The translations under genes were made by a program, and so were the position numbers. From positions 26,691-90,690 of the forward strand of contig NZ_BCTX01000009.1 of assembly GCF_001590985.1 (NCBI RefSeq): 64,000 bases of DNA, written 5' to 3'. The notes beneath the pieces are model-generated. The model made no database searches. It saw only the letters and a program-made list of their open reading frames with translations, and was not told the origin of the DNA. This document shows, piece after piece, positions 19,290-27,875 of the stretch (the stretch's first letter is position 1; every line of letters begins with the position of its first letter). Origin of the DNA: Novosphingobium naphthalenivorans NBRC 102051. GTDB taxonomy: Bacteria > Pseudomonadota > Alphaproteobacteria > Sphingomonadales > Sphingomonadaceae.

Positions 19290-19325
19290 TTCGGCCCCGC
19301 GCCCGGTGTCTGGGGCGGGGCCGAA
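19290..19325 (-). terminator. Strong hairpin downstream of tadC
   Basis: Perfect 10-bp arms TTCGGCCCCG and CGGGGCCGAA enclose a 16-nt GC-rich loop, 22 bp past the tadC stop. It has no clear U-tract on the minus strand, so termination may need a protein factor. Confidence 0.55.
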
Positions 19326-19347
19326 AGAATAGCACGTCCGGTCTCGA

Positions 19348-20370
19348 TCAGTGGTGCGACGGCGGCGGATGCGGGTCGCCGCCGGAGAAGGCGTCGGCGA
19401 TCGAACAGGCGGCCGGACCGAGGATGGCGATGAACAGCACCGGCAGGATGAACAGGATCAGCGGCACGGTCATGATCGCGGGCAGGCGGGCGGCCTTTTC
19501 CTCAGCGCGCATCATGCGCTCGTTGCGGAATTCGGCGGAGAGCACGCGCAGTGCCGAAGCGAGCGGGGTGCCGTAGCGTTCGGTCTGGACCATGGTGGTG
19601 ACGACGCCTTTGACCGCGTCGAGATTGACGCGCCAGGCGAGGTTTTCGAACGCCTGGCGCCGTTCGGTGAGGAACGACAGCTCGATCGAGGTGAGCGAGA
19701 ATTCGTCGCCCAGTTCGGGATAGGCGCGGCCCAGTTCGCGCGCGACGCGCTCGAAGGCGGCGTCGACGGTCAGACCCGCTTCGGCGCAGATCACCAGCAG
19801 GTCGAGCGCGTCGGGCAGGCCCTTGCGGATCGCGTCGGTGCGCTTGTCCACCATGTTCTGGATGTAGATGTCCGGGCCCTTGTATCCGGCGCCGACCATG
19901 AGCGCGAAGCCCATGAACTTCTTGAAGCTGCTCCAGTCCGGGAAATAGTCGATCCAGTAGATCACGACCGCGGCGATAGCGCCCAGCGCGATCGGCAGGA
20001 CGAGGCGCGCGAAGACCACCGCGACGGCCCATTCCTTGTTGCGGATGCCGGCCTGCGCGAGCTTCTGCTCGATCGTCTTGACCTGACTGTCCTGCAGCAT
20101 TTTGAATTTGCCGAGGAAGTCGCCGATCTTGTCGGTCGTGTCGTTGCGGCGAACCACGCTCTGGCGCTTGCGCGCAGTCGTGGTGATGCCGGCCTTGAGC
20201 GCTTCGCGGCGCTGGTTGAGCGCCTTGACGCGCTTGGCCATCGGGTCGGTGACCGTCACCGCGGCATAGATCGCGGTGATGACCGCGCCAGCCGCGATCA
20301 GGGCCAGAATGGTGGCCACAAAGAAGACGTTGAAGCCGAGGAGAGTCGGACCGGTGGATTGTTCGAGCAT
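19348..20370 (-). CDS. tadC: Tad pilus assembly inner-membrane protein TadC (type II secretion F-like)
   Basis: 340-aa polytopic protein with an N-terminal helix (FFVATILALIAAGAVITAIYA), a cytoplasmic region and the T2SSF-like core (GLPDALDLLVICAEAGLTVDAAFERVA). Two C-terminal helices follow (PAIMTVPLILFILPVLFIAIL). Together with TadB it forms the inner-membrane platform of the Flp/Tad pilus machine. It follows tadB by 20 bp and is the last gene of the cluster here. Confidence 0.93.
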   Translation of the reverse strand: MLEQSTGPTLLGFNVFFVATILALIAAGAVITAIYAAVTVTDPMAKRVKALNQRREALKAGITTTARKRQSVVRRNDTTDKIGDFLGKFKMLQDSQVKTIEQKLAQAGIRNKEWAVAVVFARLVLPIALGAIAAVVIYWIDYFPDWSSFKKFMGFALMVGAGYKGPDIYIQNMVDKRTDAIRKGLPDALDLLVICAEAGLTVDAAFERVARELGRAYPELGDEFSLTSIELSFLTERRQAFENLAWRVNLDAVKGVVTTMVQTERYGTPLASALRVLSAEFRNERMMRAEEKAARLPAIMTVPLILFILPVLFIAILGPAACSIADAFSGGDPHPPPSHH

Positions 20371-20390
20371 GGTTCCTGACGTTCCCCCGA

Positions 20391-21362
20391 TCAGATTTCG
20401 AAGCTGACCATCTTGGCCATGATGAAGGCGCCGATACCCATCCAGACCAGACCGCCCAGACCGGCGACGATCAGGCGCTCATCGACGAAGAACTGGCCGA
20501 TGTACTGCGGGCTGATCCACCAGATCATGGCGAATACGATAAAGGGCAGGGCGCCCACGATGTAGGCGGAAGCCTTCGATTCCGAGCTCATCGCACGGAT
20601 CTTGAGTTTCATCTGCGCGCGCTTGCGCAGCACGTCGGCCAGGTTCGCCAGCGTTTCGGCCAGGTTGCCGCCGGTTTCGCGCTGGATGGCCAGGGTGATG
20701 CAGAAGAAGTTGAATTCGGGCATCGCCAGACGGTCGGCGGTTTCCTGGAGGGCGTCCTCCATGGTCTTGCCGACCTTGATGCGATCGGTGATGAGCTTGA
20801 ATTCCTCGCCGACCGGGCCGGGCACTTCCTGTGCGACGACGGCCAGTGTCTCGGTGACTGGCAAGCCCGAGCGCAGGCCGCGCACCAGCAGTTCGATGGC
20901 ATCGGCGAACTTCACGGTGAACTTGTTGGCGCGCTTCTTGATGGTATGCCCCACGACCATATGGGGAATGCCCGCACCGGCGAACAGGCCCACCGCCAGC
21001 GACAGGAACAGCGCGCCGGACTTGAGAAACACGATCGCGGCCACGACAAGGCCAAGACCCAGCGAAGCGTAGAGATACTGCGATACCGTCCAGGCCTGGC
21101 CGGTACGGTGCAGGCGCAATGCCAGGGCATCGATACGCGAGCTGGACCCGGCGACCTTGTGCATCCTGGGCTTGCGCGCGGCGACGGCTTTGCGCATCTG
21201 CGCCTCGACGCGGTCGACGGCATTGTTCGAATGCCGGAAGCGGACGGCGCGCAGGCGGCGGTTCGATTCCTTCTCGGGAGACGGACCGGCAAGGGCCACC
21301 CAGGCGAGTGCCAGGACAGTCGTCAGGCCCACCGCCACCAGAATCGCCGGAAGAATGTTCAT
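20391..21362 (-). CDS. tadB: Tad pilus assembly inner-membrane protein TadB (type II secretion F-like)
   Basis: 323-aa membrane protein with an N-terminal helix, a Lys/Arg-rich cytoplasmic stretch, and a T2SSF core (FADAIELLVRGLRSGLPVTE, ITLAIQRETGGNLAETLANL). It ends with hydrophobic segments. It acts as the inner-membrane platform with TadC. It begins 66 bp after the cpaE stop, exactly where cpaF (TadA ATPase) would normally be expected. That gene is absent here. Confidence 0.93.
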   Translation of the reverse strand: MNILPAILVAVGLTTVLALAWVALAGPSPEKESNRRLRAVRFRHSNNAVDRVEAQMRKAVAARKPRMHKVAGSSSRIDALALRLHRTGQAWTVSQYLYASLGLGLVVAAIVFLKSGALFLSLAVGLFAGAGIPHMVVGHTIKKRANKFTVKFADAIELLVRGLRSGLPVTETLAVVAQEVPGPVGEEFKLITDRIKVGKTMEDALQETADRLAMPEFNFFCITLAIQRETGGNLAETLANLADVLRKRAQMKLKIRAMSSESKASAYIVGALPFIVFAMIWWISPQYIGQFFVDERLIVAGLGGLVWMGIGAFIMAKMVSFEI

Positions 21363-21428
21363 GTGCCTGTTATGCCTTTTCCGTCCTTGCGAGGCGGTCT
21401 TGCACCGGGGTGTCCCCGGTGCCGACCG

Positions 21429-22694
21429 TTATTGCGCTGCTTCCGCCTTCTTCGCCTTGGGAATCATCGACTTGATATCCAGCTTGCTCAGCAGCGATTT
21501 CTTGGCCGATGCCCCTTCGTCGACGTTCCGGTCGGCGATCATGGCGGCGAGCTCGCGGATCGCGCCGCCCGCCTTGCTCGAACGGTTGCTGTCGGCAAAG
21601 GTCTGGCCCAGCTTGGCCGCCATCGAGGCCCCCTTGATGTCATAGGGGATCGAAAGCTGGATCTTGCTTTCGATCGAGGCTTCGAAATCGGCCTTGCTGA
21701 TTTCGGCGAGATTGGCCTGCACCTTGTTGGCCACCACGATCACCCGCGCATGCGCGGCGTTCGCCTTGAGCCAGGATAGCAGGCGGATCGTGTCGCGCGC
21801 CGAAGCCAGGGTCATTTCGGCCACCAGCACCACCACGTTCGCGCCGGCGACGAGCTGCGGGAAATTGATCAGCATGTTGCGCGGCAGATCGATCACCGAC
21901 ATTTCGAAAGCCTGCCGGAACTCTTCCTCCAGTTGCAGGAAAGCGGAGCCGTCGGTCATCAGCGGCGAACTGATCGGCGCTTCGGCCGAGAGGATCGCGA
22001 GATTGTCGTTGGCGCGGATCATCGCACGTTCGATGAACAGTCCGTCGATGCGGCTTGGGTTCTCGATCGCATCGGTAAGGCCGCGCCCGGGCTCGAGATC
22101 GAGGCAAAGCGCGCCGGTGCCGAAGTGAATGTCGAGATCGAGCAGCGCCGTCGGCATCTTGTTGTCGGCGCTGAACAGCCAGGCCAGCGACGTGGCAATG
22201 GTCGAGGCACCGGCGCCGCCGCGGGTGCCGATCACGGCCGTGGTGATGTGTTCCTTGCCGGCGCCTGCATCAACATGCTTGGGCGTCGAGAACACCGCCT
22301 GGGCCTGCGCCAGCGCGTCGCGGAGCTGGCCCGGCGAGAGCGGCTTGAGCAGGTAGTCGTGGATGCCACTGGCGATCAGGTCGCGATAGAGGCGCACGTC
22401 GTTGACCTGGCCCACGGCGACCACGATCGTGCCCGGCTCGCAGACTTCGGCCAGCGCGTTGATGTCGTTGAGCGGGTCTCCGCTTTCCGACAGGTCAACG
22501 AGCAGGATGTTGGGCGATGCCGTGATCGAGAGCGACTGCACGGCATTGCGCAGCCCGCCCTTGTTGCACTTCTCGGGCTGCCAGCCCATTTCCATCGCCA
22601 CCGGTCGCAGAACGTCGAGCGAGGCCTCGTCGCAGAGGTAGGCGGCGAACTGGTCGCGCCCGTTGGGGCTGCCGGATTTCCACGGTGCGTTCAT
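21429..22694 (-). CDS. cpaE: Pilus assembly ATPase-like protein CpaE (TadZ)
   Basis: 421-aa cytosolic ParA/MinD-like protein that places the Tad machine at a cell site. The N-terminus resembles a receiver domain (ILLVDLSESGDP, YLLKPLSPGQLRDAL). The ParA-like part has the deviant Walker A GTRGGAGAST at about residue 155, then LLDLDIHFGTGALCLDL, VIDLPRN and a C-terminal Ala/Lys-rich tail. The gene begins 3 bp after the cpaD stop. Confidence 0.93.
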   Translation of the reverse strand: MNAPWKSGSPNGRDQFAAYLCDEASLDVLRPVAMEMGWQPEKCNKGGLRNAVQSLSITASPNILLVDLSESGDPLNDINALAEVCEPGTIVVAVGQVNDVRLYRDLIASGIHDYLLKPLSPGQLRDALAQAQAVFSTPKHVDAGAGKEHITTAVIGTRGGAGASTIATSLAWLFSADNKMPTALLDLDIHFGTGALCLDLEPGRGLTDAIENPSRIDGLFIERAMIRANDNLAILSAEAPISSPLMTDGSAFLQLEEEFRQAFEMSVIDLPRNMLINFPQLVAGANVVVLVAEMTLASARDTIRLLSWLKANAAHARVIVVANKVQANLAEISKADFEASIESKIQLSIPYDIKGASMAAKLGQTFADSNRSSKAGGAIRELAAMIADRNVDEGASAKKSLLSKLDIKSMIPKAKKAEAAQ

Positions 22695-22697
22695 GGC

Positions 22698-23372
22698 TCA
22701 GTTGCTCTTGCTGTTGGTTTTGGTGACGGTGTTGCCATTGCCGGTAGGCTTGGCCTCGCGATAGGCGTCGATGGCCTTGTTGGAACTCATCGAAACCGTG
22801 ACCCCGGTGCTTTCGGCGCCGTGCAGCAGGTCCTCGGGATTGGCGACCATCGCCGCGAGGTTGCTGTTGGTGGCGCAGCCGAAGTTGCTGGACAGGCCGT
22901 TGTTCGGATTGAAGTCGTTCTTGGACGACCAGTCGGGGCAGCCGGGCACCGAGGCCTTGCTGCGCACGATCACCACCCGCGCCGTGCCGGGTGTCACGTA
23001 TCCGGCCGTCGCGGGCGCGCCGTCGCCGAGCAGGATGCCGTAGCGCGAGGCCACGGCTTCGATGGCGCTGTGTGCCGCCGTATTGCCGGCGGGATCATCG
23101 ACATAGACTTTGTCACCGTATTTCAGGTCCATGGCGTCGAACCAGCCGGCAAGGCGGCTCTGTTCGCCATAGGCAAGGCCCGAACTGCCGGTGGTGAGAT
23201 CGAGCGTGTAGTTGACCTTTTCGACCACGGGCTGATGCACCGGGTACATTGAGCGGTTGGTCGGAATGCCGCCGCATCCGGCAAGGGCAAGGCCCAGCGA
23301 GAGTGCGAGCGCAGTGCTGCCGAGGCGCGTGACGCCGGAGCGACGGGTGAAAGCCGGTTGGAAAGAACGCAT
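22698..23372 (-). CDS. cpaD: Tad pilus outer-membrane lipoprotein CpaD
   Basis: 224-aa pilus-assembly lipoprotein. A signal segment ends in the lipobox ALAGC, so the mature protein is anchored by lipid. The later part contains GCATNSNLAAMVANPEDLLH, typical of CpaD. I start at ATG 23372 with AAGGTG 7 nt upstream. A GTG at 23390 overlapping the cpaC stop is the alternative. It supports insertion or stability of the CpaC secretin. Confidence 0.9.
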   Translation of the reverse strand: MRSFQPAFTRRSGVTRLGSTALALSLGLALAGCGGIPTNRSMYPVHQPVVEKVNYTLDLTTGSSGLAYGEQSRLAGWFDAMDLKYGDKVYVDDPAGNTAAHSAIEAVASRYGILLGDGAPATAGYVTPGTARVVIVRSKASVPGCPDWSSKNDFNPNNGLSSNFGCATNSNLAAMVANPEDLLHGAESTGVTVSMSSNKAIDAYREAKPTGNGNTVTKTNSKSN

Positions 23373-23386
23373 GGTGTTCACCTTTC

Positions 23387-24955
23387 TCACTTCAGGCTGA
23401 AGCCGGGCTGGGCGCTGTCGTCGGAGGCGGTGCGCTTGCTCTTCTTGCCCTTGAGGGGCAGGTCGGCGGCGCCGATGCCGGGACCGTCGGTGGAAGTCGG
23501 GGCCTGCGTCGGGCCGGGGCGCTTGCCGCCGGTGACGCCGTCGTTTTCCATGTTGCCCAGCAGGCGCTGCAACTCATTGGGCGAATTGAAGCCGTCGGTC
23601 GGCAGGGCGATCTGCGAGGCATCGACCGGCTTGACGAGGTAGGGCGTCACGACGATCACCAGCTCCGTCTCGCCGCGCTTGTAGCCGGTCGAACGGAACA
23701 GCGAGCCCAGGATCGGCAGGTCGCCGGCACCGGGCATCTTCTGGATCGTGTTGGACGTGTTGTTGCTCAGCAGGCCGGCGATCATGAAGCTCTGGCCCGA
23801 GCCGAGCTCGACCGTGGTCTCGGTGCGGCGCACGGTCAGGGCCGGCACTTCATAGCCGTTGAGATTGACCGAACCCTCGCTCGAGAGTTCCGAAACCTCG
23901 GGGCGCACGCGCATCGAGATGCGCCCGTTCGCCAGCACTGTCGGCGTGTAGGAGAGGCTGACGCCGTATTTCTTGTATTCGACCGAGGTCGAGCCGAGGC
24001 CCTGGCTGATCGGAATCGGGTATTCGCCGCCCGCCAGGAAGTCGGCGGTTTCGCCGGACAGCGTGGTCAGGTTGGGCTGGGCCAGCGTGGACACGAGGCC
24101 GACCGTCTCGCCCGCGTCGAGCGCGCCGAGAATGTCGAGGCCGAGCAGCTTGCCGGCCATGCCGAGCGTGGTGCCCGTGCTGGTCTGGGCTACGCCGGTG
24201 CCCTGGATCGTTCGAATAACCTGGCCAGTCGTGGGATCGATCACCGACGTTGTGGGGAGATTGCCGACACCCAGAGTGCCTCCTGGAGTGAAGACTCCAC
24301 CAGACGCGATTGGCGATCCCTGGCCGATGCCGAATTTGAAGCCACTGGTCGAATCCGACGTCGTCAGGTTGACGCCCAGCGTCTTGACCAGCGAACGGCT
24401 GACTTCGGCAATGCGGACCTGCAGGTTCACCTGCAGCGGCGTCGCCATGCGCAGGCGGCTGATCACGTTCGCCTTTTCGCCGACATAGGCCTGCACGAGG
24501 CGCTCGGCTTCCGAGACGTCTTCCGGCGTCTTGACCGTGCCGGTCAGCAGGAAGGTGTTGGTGCCCATCGTCGAAACGCCGATCTTGGCTTCCGGCATGG
24601 CCAGGCGCAGCATGGAATCGACGCTGTCGATGTTGGAGCCGACCCGGATCGTGCCGGACCAGACAACCTTGCCCGAGCCGTCGCTGGCATAGACCGTGGT
24701 GGTGCCGCCAGCCTTGCCGAAGACGTAGAACTGGCTGCGGGACTTGACCTGAACGTCGGCGATCTGGTCGTTGGCGACGAAAACGTCGGTCATCGCACCG
24801 GGCACATTGACCAGTTGGCCATTGCCGATCGAAAGATCGATGCTCTGGGCCGGGCGGACCACAGACTGGGCAGTGACCGGAGCCGAAACTGTCGCTGCGA
24901 GCGGCGAAAGCGCGCAGGCAGTGGCCAGTACGGACTTGATAAGGCGCGGTTTCAT
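23387..24955 (-). CDS. cpaC: Tad pilus outer-membrane secretin CpaC (RcpA)
   Basis: 522-aa secretin forming the outer-membrane channel of the Flp pilus. A signal peptide (cleavage near VTAQS) is followed by the pilus N-domain (LSIGNGQLVNVPGAMTDVFV), a BON-like region and the secretin core (VGLVSTLAQPNLTTLSGETA, ELGSGQSFMIAGLLSN, MPGAGDLPILGSLFRS). I start at ATG 24955 because it lies directly before the signal peptide and has GAGGG at good spacing. A longer frame overlaps the end of cpaB. Confidence 0.93.
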   Translation of the reverse strand: MKPRLIKSVLATACALSPLAATVSAPVTAQSVVRPAQSIDLSIGNGQLVNVPGAMTDVFVANDQIADVQVKSRSQFYVFGKAGGTTTVYASDGSGKVVWSGTIRVGSNIDSVDSMLRLAMPEAKIGVSTMGTNTFLLTGTVKTPEDVSEAERLVQAYVGEKANVISRLRMATPLQVNLQVRIAEVSRSLVKTLGVNLTTSDSTSGFKFGIGQGSPIASGGVFTPGGTLGVGNLPTTSVIDPTTGQVIRTIQGTGVAQTSTGTTLGMAGKLLGLDILGALDAGETVGLVSTLAQPNLTTLSGETADFLAGGEYPIPISQGLGSTSVEYKKYGVSLSYTPTVLANGRISMRVRPEVSELSSEGSVNLNGYEVPALTVRRTETTVELGSGQSFMIAGLLSNNTSNTIQKMPGAGDLPILGSLFRSTGYKRGETELVIVVTPYLVKPVDASQIALPTDGFNSPNELQRLLGNMENDGVTGGKRPGPTQAPTSTDGPGIGAADLPLKGKKSKRTASDDSAQPGFSLK

Positions 24956-25011
24956 GGAAGTGCCCTCAAAGGCGTTGAAACGGGTGGCGGAGAGAGGCTT
25001 GGCGCGGGCCA

Positions 25012-26028
25012 TCACTTGCCCTCCACGAGTTCTTCGGTGGTTTCCTTGCCGCGGGTCACGCGGACCACGGGGCCGGTGCGCACCGGCTGGCCGCCAGCCA
25101 CGGCAACGGCCATGGGCGCGGAAGAGCCCATCCCGTGCGTGCCTTGTCCACCGCCTTGTGCAGGGCGGCTGGAGCGCTGGAAGCGCGAAACGTCGCCGCC
25201 GGTCACGTAAGTCGTGTTGCCTTCGATCGGCTTCGACAGGGCCTGGCGCATGATCTGCTCTTCCTGCTCCTTGGTCGCGCCTTCGGGGACCTTGACTTCG
25301 CCGCTGGCGAGCGCGCGTTCGAAATCGGCCTGATTGTCGGCGATGGAACGGAGCGAGAGGCTGATCGTGCCGATGTCCTGTGCGACAGCCACCTTTTCGG
25401 CGATGCGCGGGGTGACTTCGAGCGTCACGGTGCTGAAGGCGCGGACCACTGTCTTGCCATCGACAACGTCATTGTCGGTGGTCTGGTCGGTTGCGAGAAC
25501 CCGCAGGTTGCGCAGGACGGTTTCGGCCGTGCGCAGCGGTTCGCCTTCGCCGCTGATGGACTGCGTCAGCACCAAGTCGACGTGGTCGCCCGGGAAGACG
25601 AAGCCGCCGACGCCGGTCTTGGCTGAAACGGGGATGGTGACGGCGCGCATGCCCGGCCCGAGCGCGGCGGCGAGGAAGCCGCGGTCACCCGGCGAGACAA
25701 GCCCGCCCTGGGTCAGCGGCTGGCCGGCCGTGATCGGATAGCGCACGACCGTGCCGAGCAGTTTGGTCATGTCGGCTTCGCCATCGATGAAGTAGGCGTC
25801 CTTGACGAGCTCTTCCGGCCAGTCCTGGAAGGACACGGCATCGGCGGTGATGATCGTGCCGACTGGAAGCGCACGCTGCGCGACGAGGACCTTGGGGCCC
25901 TTGGGCTGCGCGGCTACGGCCTCTGCCTGTGGTGCGGAAGCACCCGAAAACAGCGAACGGGCTGCAAATGCAGTGCCTGCTGCCACCAGCAGCGCCACGA
26001 CCAGCAGCACCAGCTTCTTCTTATCCAT
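25012..26028 (-). CDS. cpaB: Flp pilus assembly protein CpaB (RcpC)
   Basis: 338-aa periplasmic protein with one N-terminal anchor (LVLLVVALLVAAGTAFAARSLF). A SAF-type domain follows (VLVAQRALPVGTIITADAV), then the RcpC region (VSAKTGVGGFVFPGDHVDLVL). Homologues bind peptidoglycan or the secretin and help pilus assembly. I start at ATG 26028. AGGGGG lies upstream at long spacing. It is 69 bp downstream of cpaA. Confidence 0.92.
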   Translation of the reverse strand: MDKKKLVLLVVALLVAAGTAFAARSLFSGASAPQAEAVAAQPKGPKVLVAQRALPVGTIITADAVSFQDWPEELVKDAYFIDGEADMTKLLGTVVRYPITAGQPLTQGGLVSPGDRGFLAAALGPGMRAVTIPVSAKTGVGGFVFPGDHVDLVLTQSISGEGEPLRTAETVLRNLRVLATDQTTDNDVVDGKTVVRAFSTVTLEVTPRIAEKVAVAQDIGTISLSLRSIADNQADFERALASGEVKVPEGATKEQEEQIMRQALSKPIEGNTTYVTGGDVSRFQRSSRPAQGGGQGTHGMGSSAPMAVAVAGGQPVRTGPVVRVTRGKETTEELVEGK

Positions 26029-26097
26029 GGCTTGGTAAGCCCCCTGAGAATCCCTCGATGGAGCGTGAACCATCGGGCAAATTGGTTAAAATCGAGT

Positions 26098-26808
26098 TCA
26101 TCCCGATTGCGCGGCCAATCGGGCAGCCGAGAGTGTCTGTTCGCCCAGGACCCACAGGCCGGCCGCGGCGATCGCGATGCCATAGGGAACGGGAAGCCGC
26201 GATTTCTGGCGCTTCACGATATGGAAGAACCCGAAAGCGAAGATCAGGACCATGGCCAGAGCGGCGGCGGCCAAGAGCCGTGCGTTCGGCAGCAGGGCCG
26301 CGATCGCGGTCACAGTGCCCTCGTCGATCAGCGGATGGTGAGTCGCCAACGAATAGACGATGGCGCAGGCGCCCCAGACCCAGGCGAGCGCCACCAGCGC
26401 CGCCAGCCCGTCGCGTAGCATTTCGCCGGGGACACGTTTCATGTTGAAGGCGGCCATGGCCATCGAAGCCCCGCCGCCGAGCACGGCCATCAGCACGATC
26501 AGTTGCACGAAGCTGAGCGGCGTGAACCACAAGGCCAGCGCGGTCAGCAGCTTGACGTCGCCGCCGCCCATCTGGCCGGTGACGAAGAGAATGCAGGCAA
26601 ACACGAAAGTCACGCCCGCAAGACCGATCTGGAAGCCGATGTCCATCCAGCCGAAACCCATGGCCAGCCACCATAGCGGGGCTGCCAGCACGATTGCGGC
26701 ATTGAGCCAGTTATCGATTTCGCGCCGTCTGAAGTCGGTAAAGGCGGCAACGAGCAGGGCAGTTGCCAACGCCGCCAGCAGTGCGTACGAGAAAATACCG
26801 CCCGACAT
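26098..26808 (-). CDS. cpaA: Prepilin peptidase CpaA (TadV)
   Basis: 236-aa polytopic aspartyl protease that trims Flp-type prepilins. The first catalytic aspartate is in TDFRRREIDN and the second in the GxGD-type motif GGGDVKLL. Multiple membrane helices surround them. This copy has an extra C-terminal half with further helices (LLAAAALAMVLIFAFGFFHI), longer than many TadV proteins of about 170 aa. ATG 26808 is 9 nt after GAGGGG. No flp pilin gene lies upstream. Confidence 0.9.
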   Translation of the reverse strand: MSGGIFSYALLAALATALLVAAFTDFRRREIDNWLNAAIVLAAPLWWLAMGFGWMDIGFQIGLAGVTFVFACILFVTGQMGGGDVKLLTALALWFTPLSFVQLIVLMAVLGGGASMAMAAFNMKRVPGEMLRDGLAALVALAWVWGACAIVYSLATHHPLIDEGTVTAIAALLPNARLLAAAALAMVLIFAFGFFHIVKRQKSRLPVPYGIAIAAAGLWVLGEQTLSAARLAAQSG

Positions 26809-26895
26809 GTGATCGTGTCCCCTCAGTCGGGATTGTGATCTAACGGGTATCACTTACTAAAAAGTAACCAGTGGGCTGAACACGGAATTAGCCAA

Positions 26896-27870
26896 GTGAC
26901 ATCTCCCGTTTTCAGCCGACCGCTGTCCGCAGCGCGCAGGGCGATCCCGGCCGAAGTGCGGGAGAGCACTTGGCGTATGCCGGATGGCTGGGGTGTGCGG
27001 CGGCTGGACTGGCCGGCGGCGGCCGGCACGCGGCGCGGGGCCATGCTGTTCATGCCCGGGCGCGGCGATGCTTACGAGAAATGGCTGGAGTCGTTCGACC
27101 AGTGGCATGGCGAGGGATGGCAGATTACCTCTGCCGACTGGCGCGGGCAGGCTTATAGCGGGCGGCTCGGCAGCGATGCCCTGACCGGCCATATCGACGA
27201 TTTTGGCACCTGGGTGGCGGACTACGCCGCGCTCTGGGCCGATTGGTCCGCACGCACGACGGGGCCGCGCGTGGCTATCGGTCATTCGATGGGCGGGCAC
27301 ATCGTGCTGCGTGCCGTCGCGGAGGGGCGGATGCGCCCCGATGCCGTGGTCCTTTCGGCGCCGATGCTGGGCCTTCACCCCGCCTGGCTGCCGAGCCGGT
27401 TCCTGCACCTGACGGCAAGGGGCATGGCGGCGCTGGGCGACCGGCGGCGGCCGGCATGGAAAGGCAATGAAAAGCCCGAACTCGTGGCCCATGCCCGCAG
27501 TATGCTGCTGACGCACGACTTGTCGCGCTATGAGGACGAGCTGTGGTGGCGCCAGCAGCACCCCGCGATCGAGATGGGCGCGGCAAGCTGGGGCTGGATC
27601 GAACGCGCGCTGGCATCGATCCGGTTGCTCGAACGGCCGGGTATGCTCGAAGCGGTGCGGGTGCCGGTGCTGCTGCTGGGAACGCGCGCCGATACGCTGG
27701 TGTCCTGGCGCGCGATCCGCAGCGCGGCGCGGCGTCTGCCGAAAGGCGAACTGGTTGCCTTCGGCAAGGAATGCCGTCACGAGATCCTGCGCGAGGCCGA
27801 TCCCGTGCGCGACAAGGCGATGGATGCAATACGGGAGTTCCTTGACCGGACCGTTCCGGCTAGGGGCTGA
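26896..27870 (+). CDS. Alpha/beta hydrolase (monoacylglycerol lipase / lysophospholipase type)
   Basis: 324-aa serine hydrolase. The oxyanion and core strand MLFMPGRGDAYEKW is followed by the nucleophile elbow GHSMGGH, an aspartate in the LLLGTRADTLVS strand and a late histidine in GKECRHEIL. Together these form the Ser-Asp-His triad. It resembles the hydrolase_4 / PldB group that cleaves monoglycerides or lysophospholipids. It has no signal peptide, so it should be cytosolic. The start is GTG. The next gene begins 5 bp after the stop, suggesting co-transcription. Confidence 0.86.
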   Translation: MTSPVFSRPLSAARRAIPAEVRESTWRMPDGWGVRRLDWPAAAGTRRGAMLFMPGRGDAYEKWLESFDQWHGEGWQITSADWRGQAYSGRLGSDALTGHIDDFGTWVADYAALWADWSARTTGPRVAIGHSMGGHIVLRAVAEGRMRPDAVVLSAPMLGLHPAWLPSRFLHLTARGMAALGDRRRPAWKGNEKPELVAHARSMLLTHDLSRYEDELWWRQQHPAIEMGAASWGWIERALASIRLLERPGMLEAVRVPVLLLGTRADTLVSWRAIRSAARRLPKGELVAFGKECRHEILREADPVRDKAMDAIREFLDRTVPARG

Positions 27871-27875
27871 TCGCG

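Noticed and set aside
27203..27845. Several short overlapping frames within the hydrolase gene
   Set aside because: They are out-of-frame shadows of the alpha/beta hydrolase at 26896-27870.
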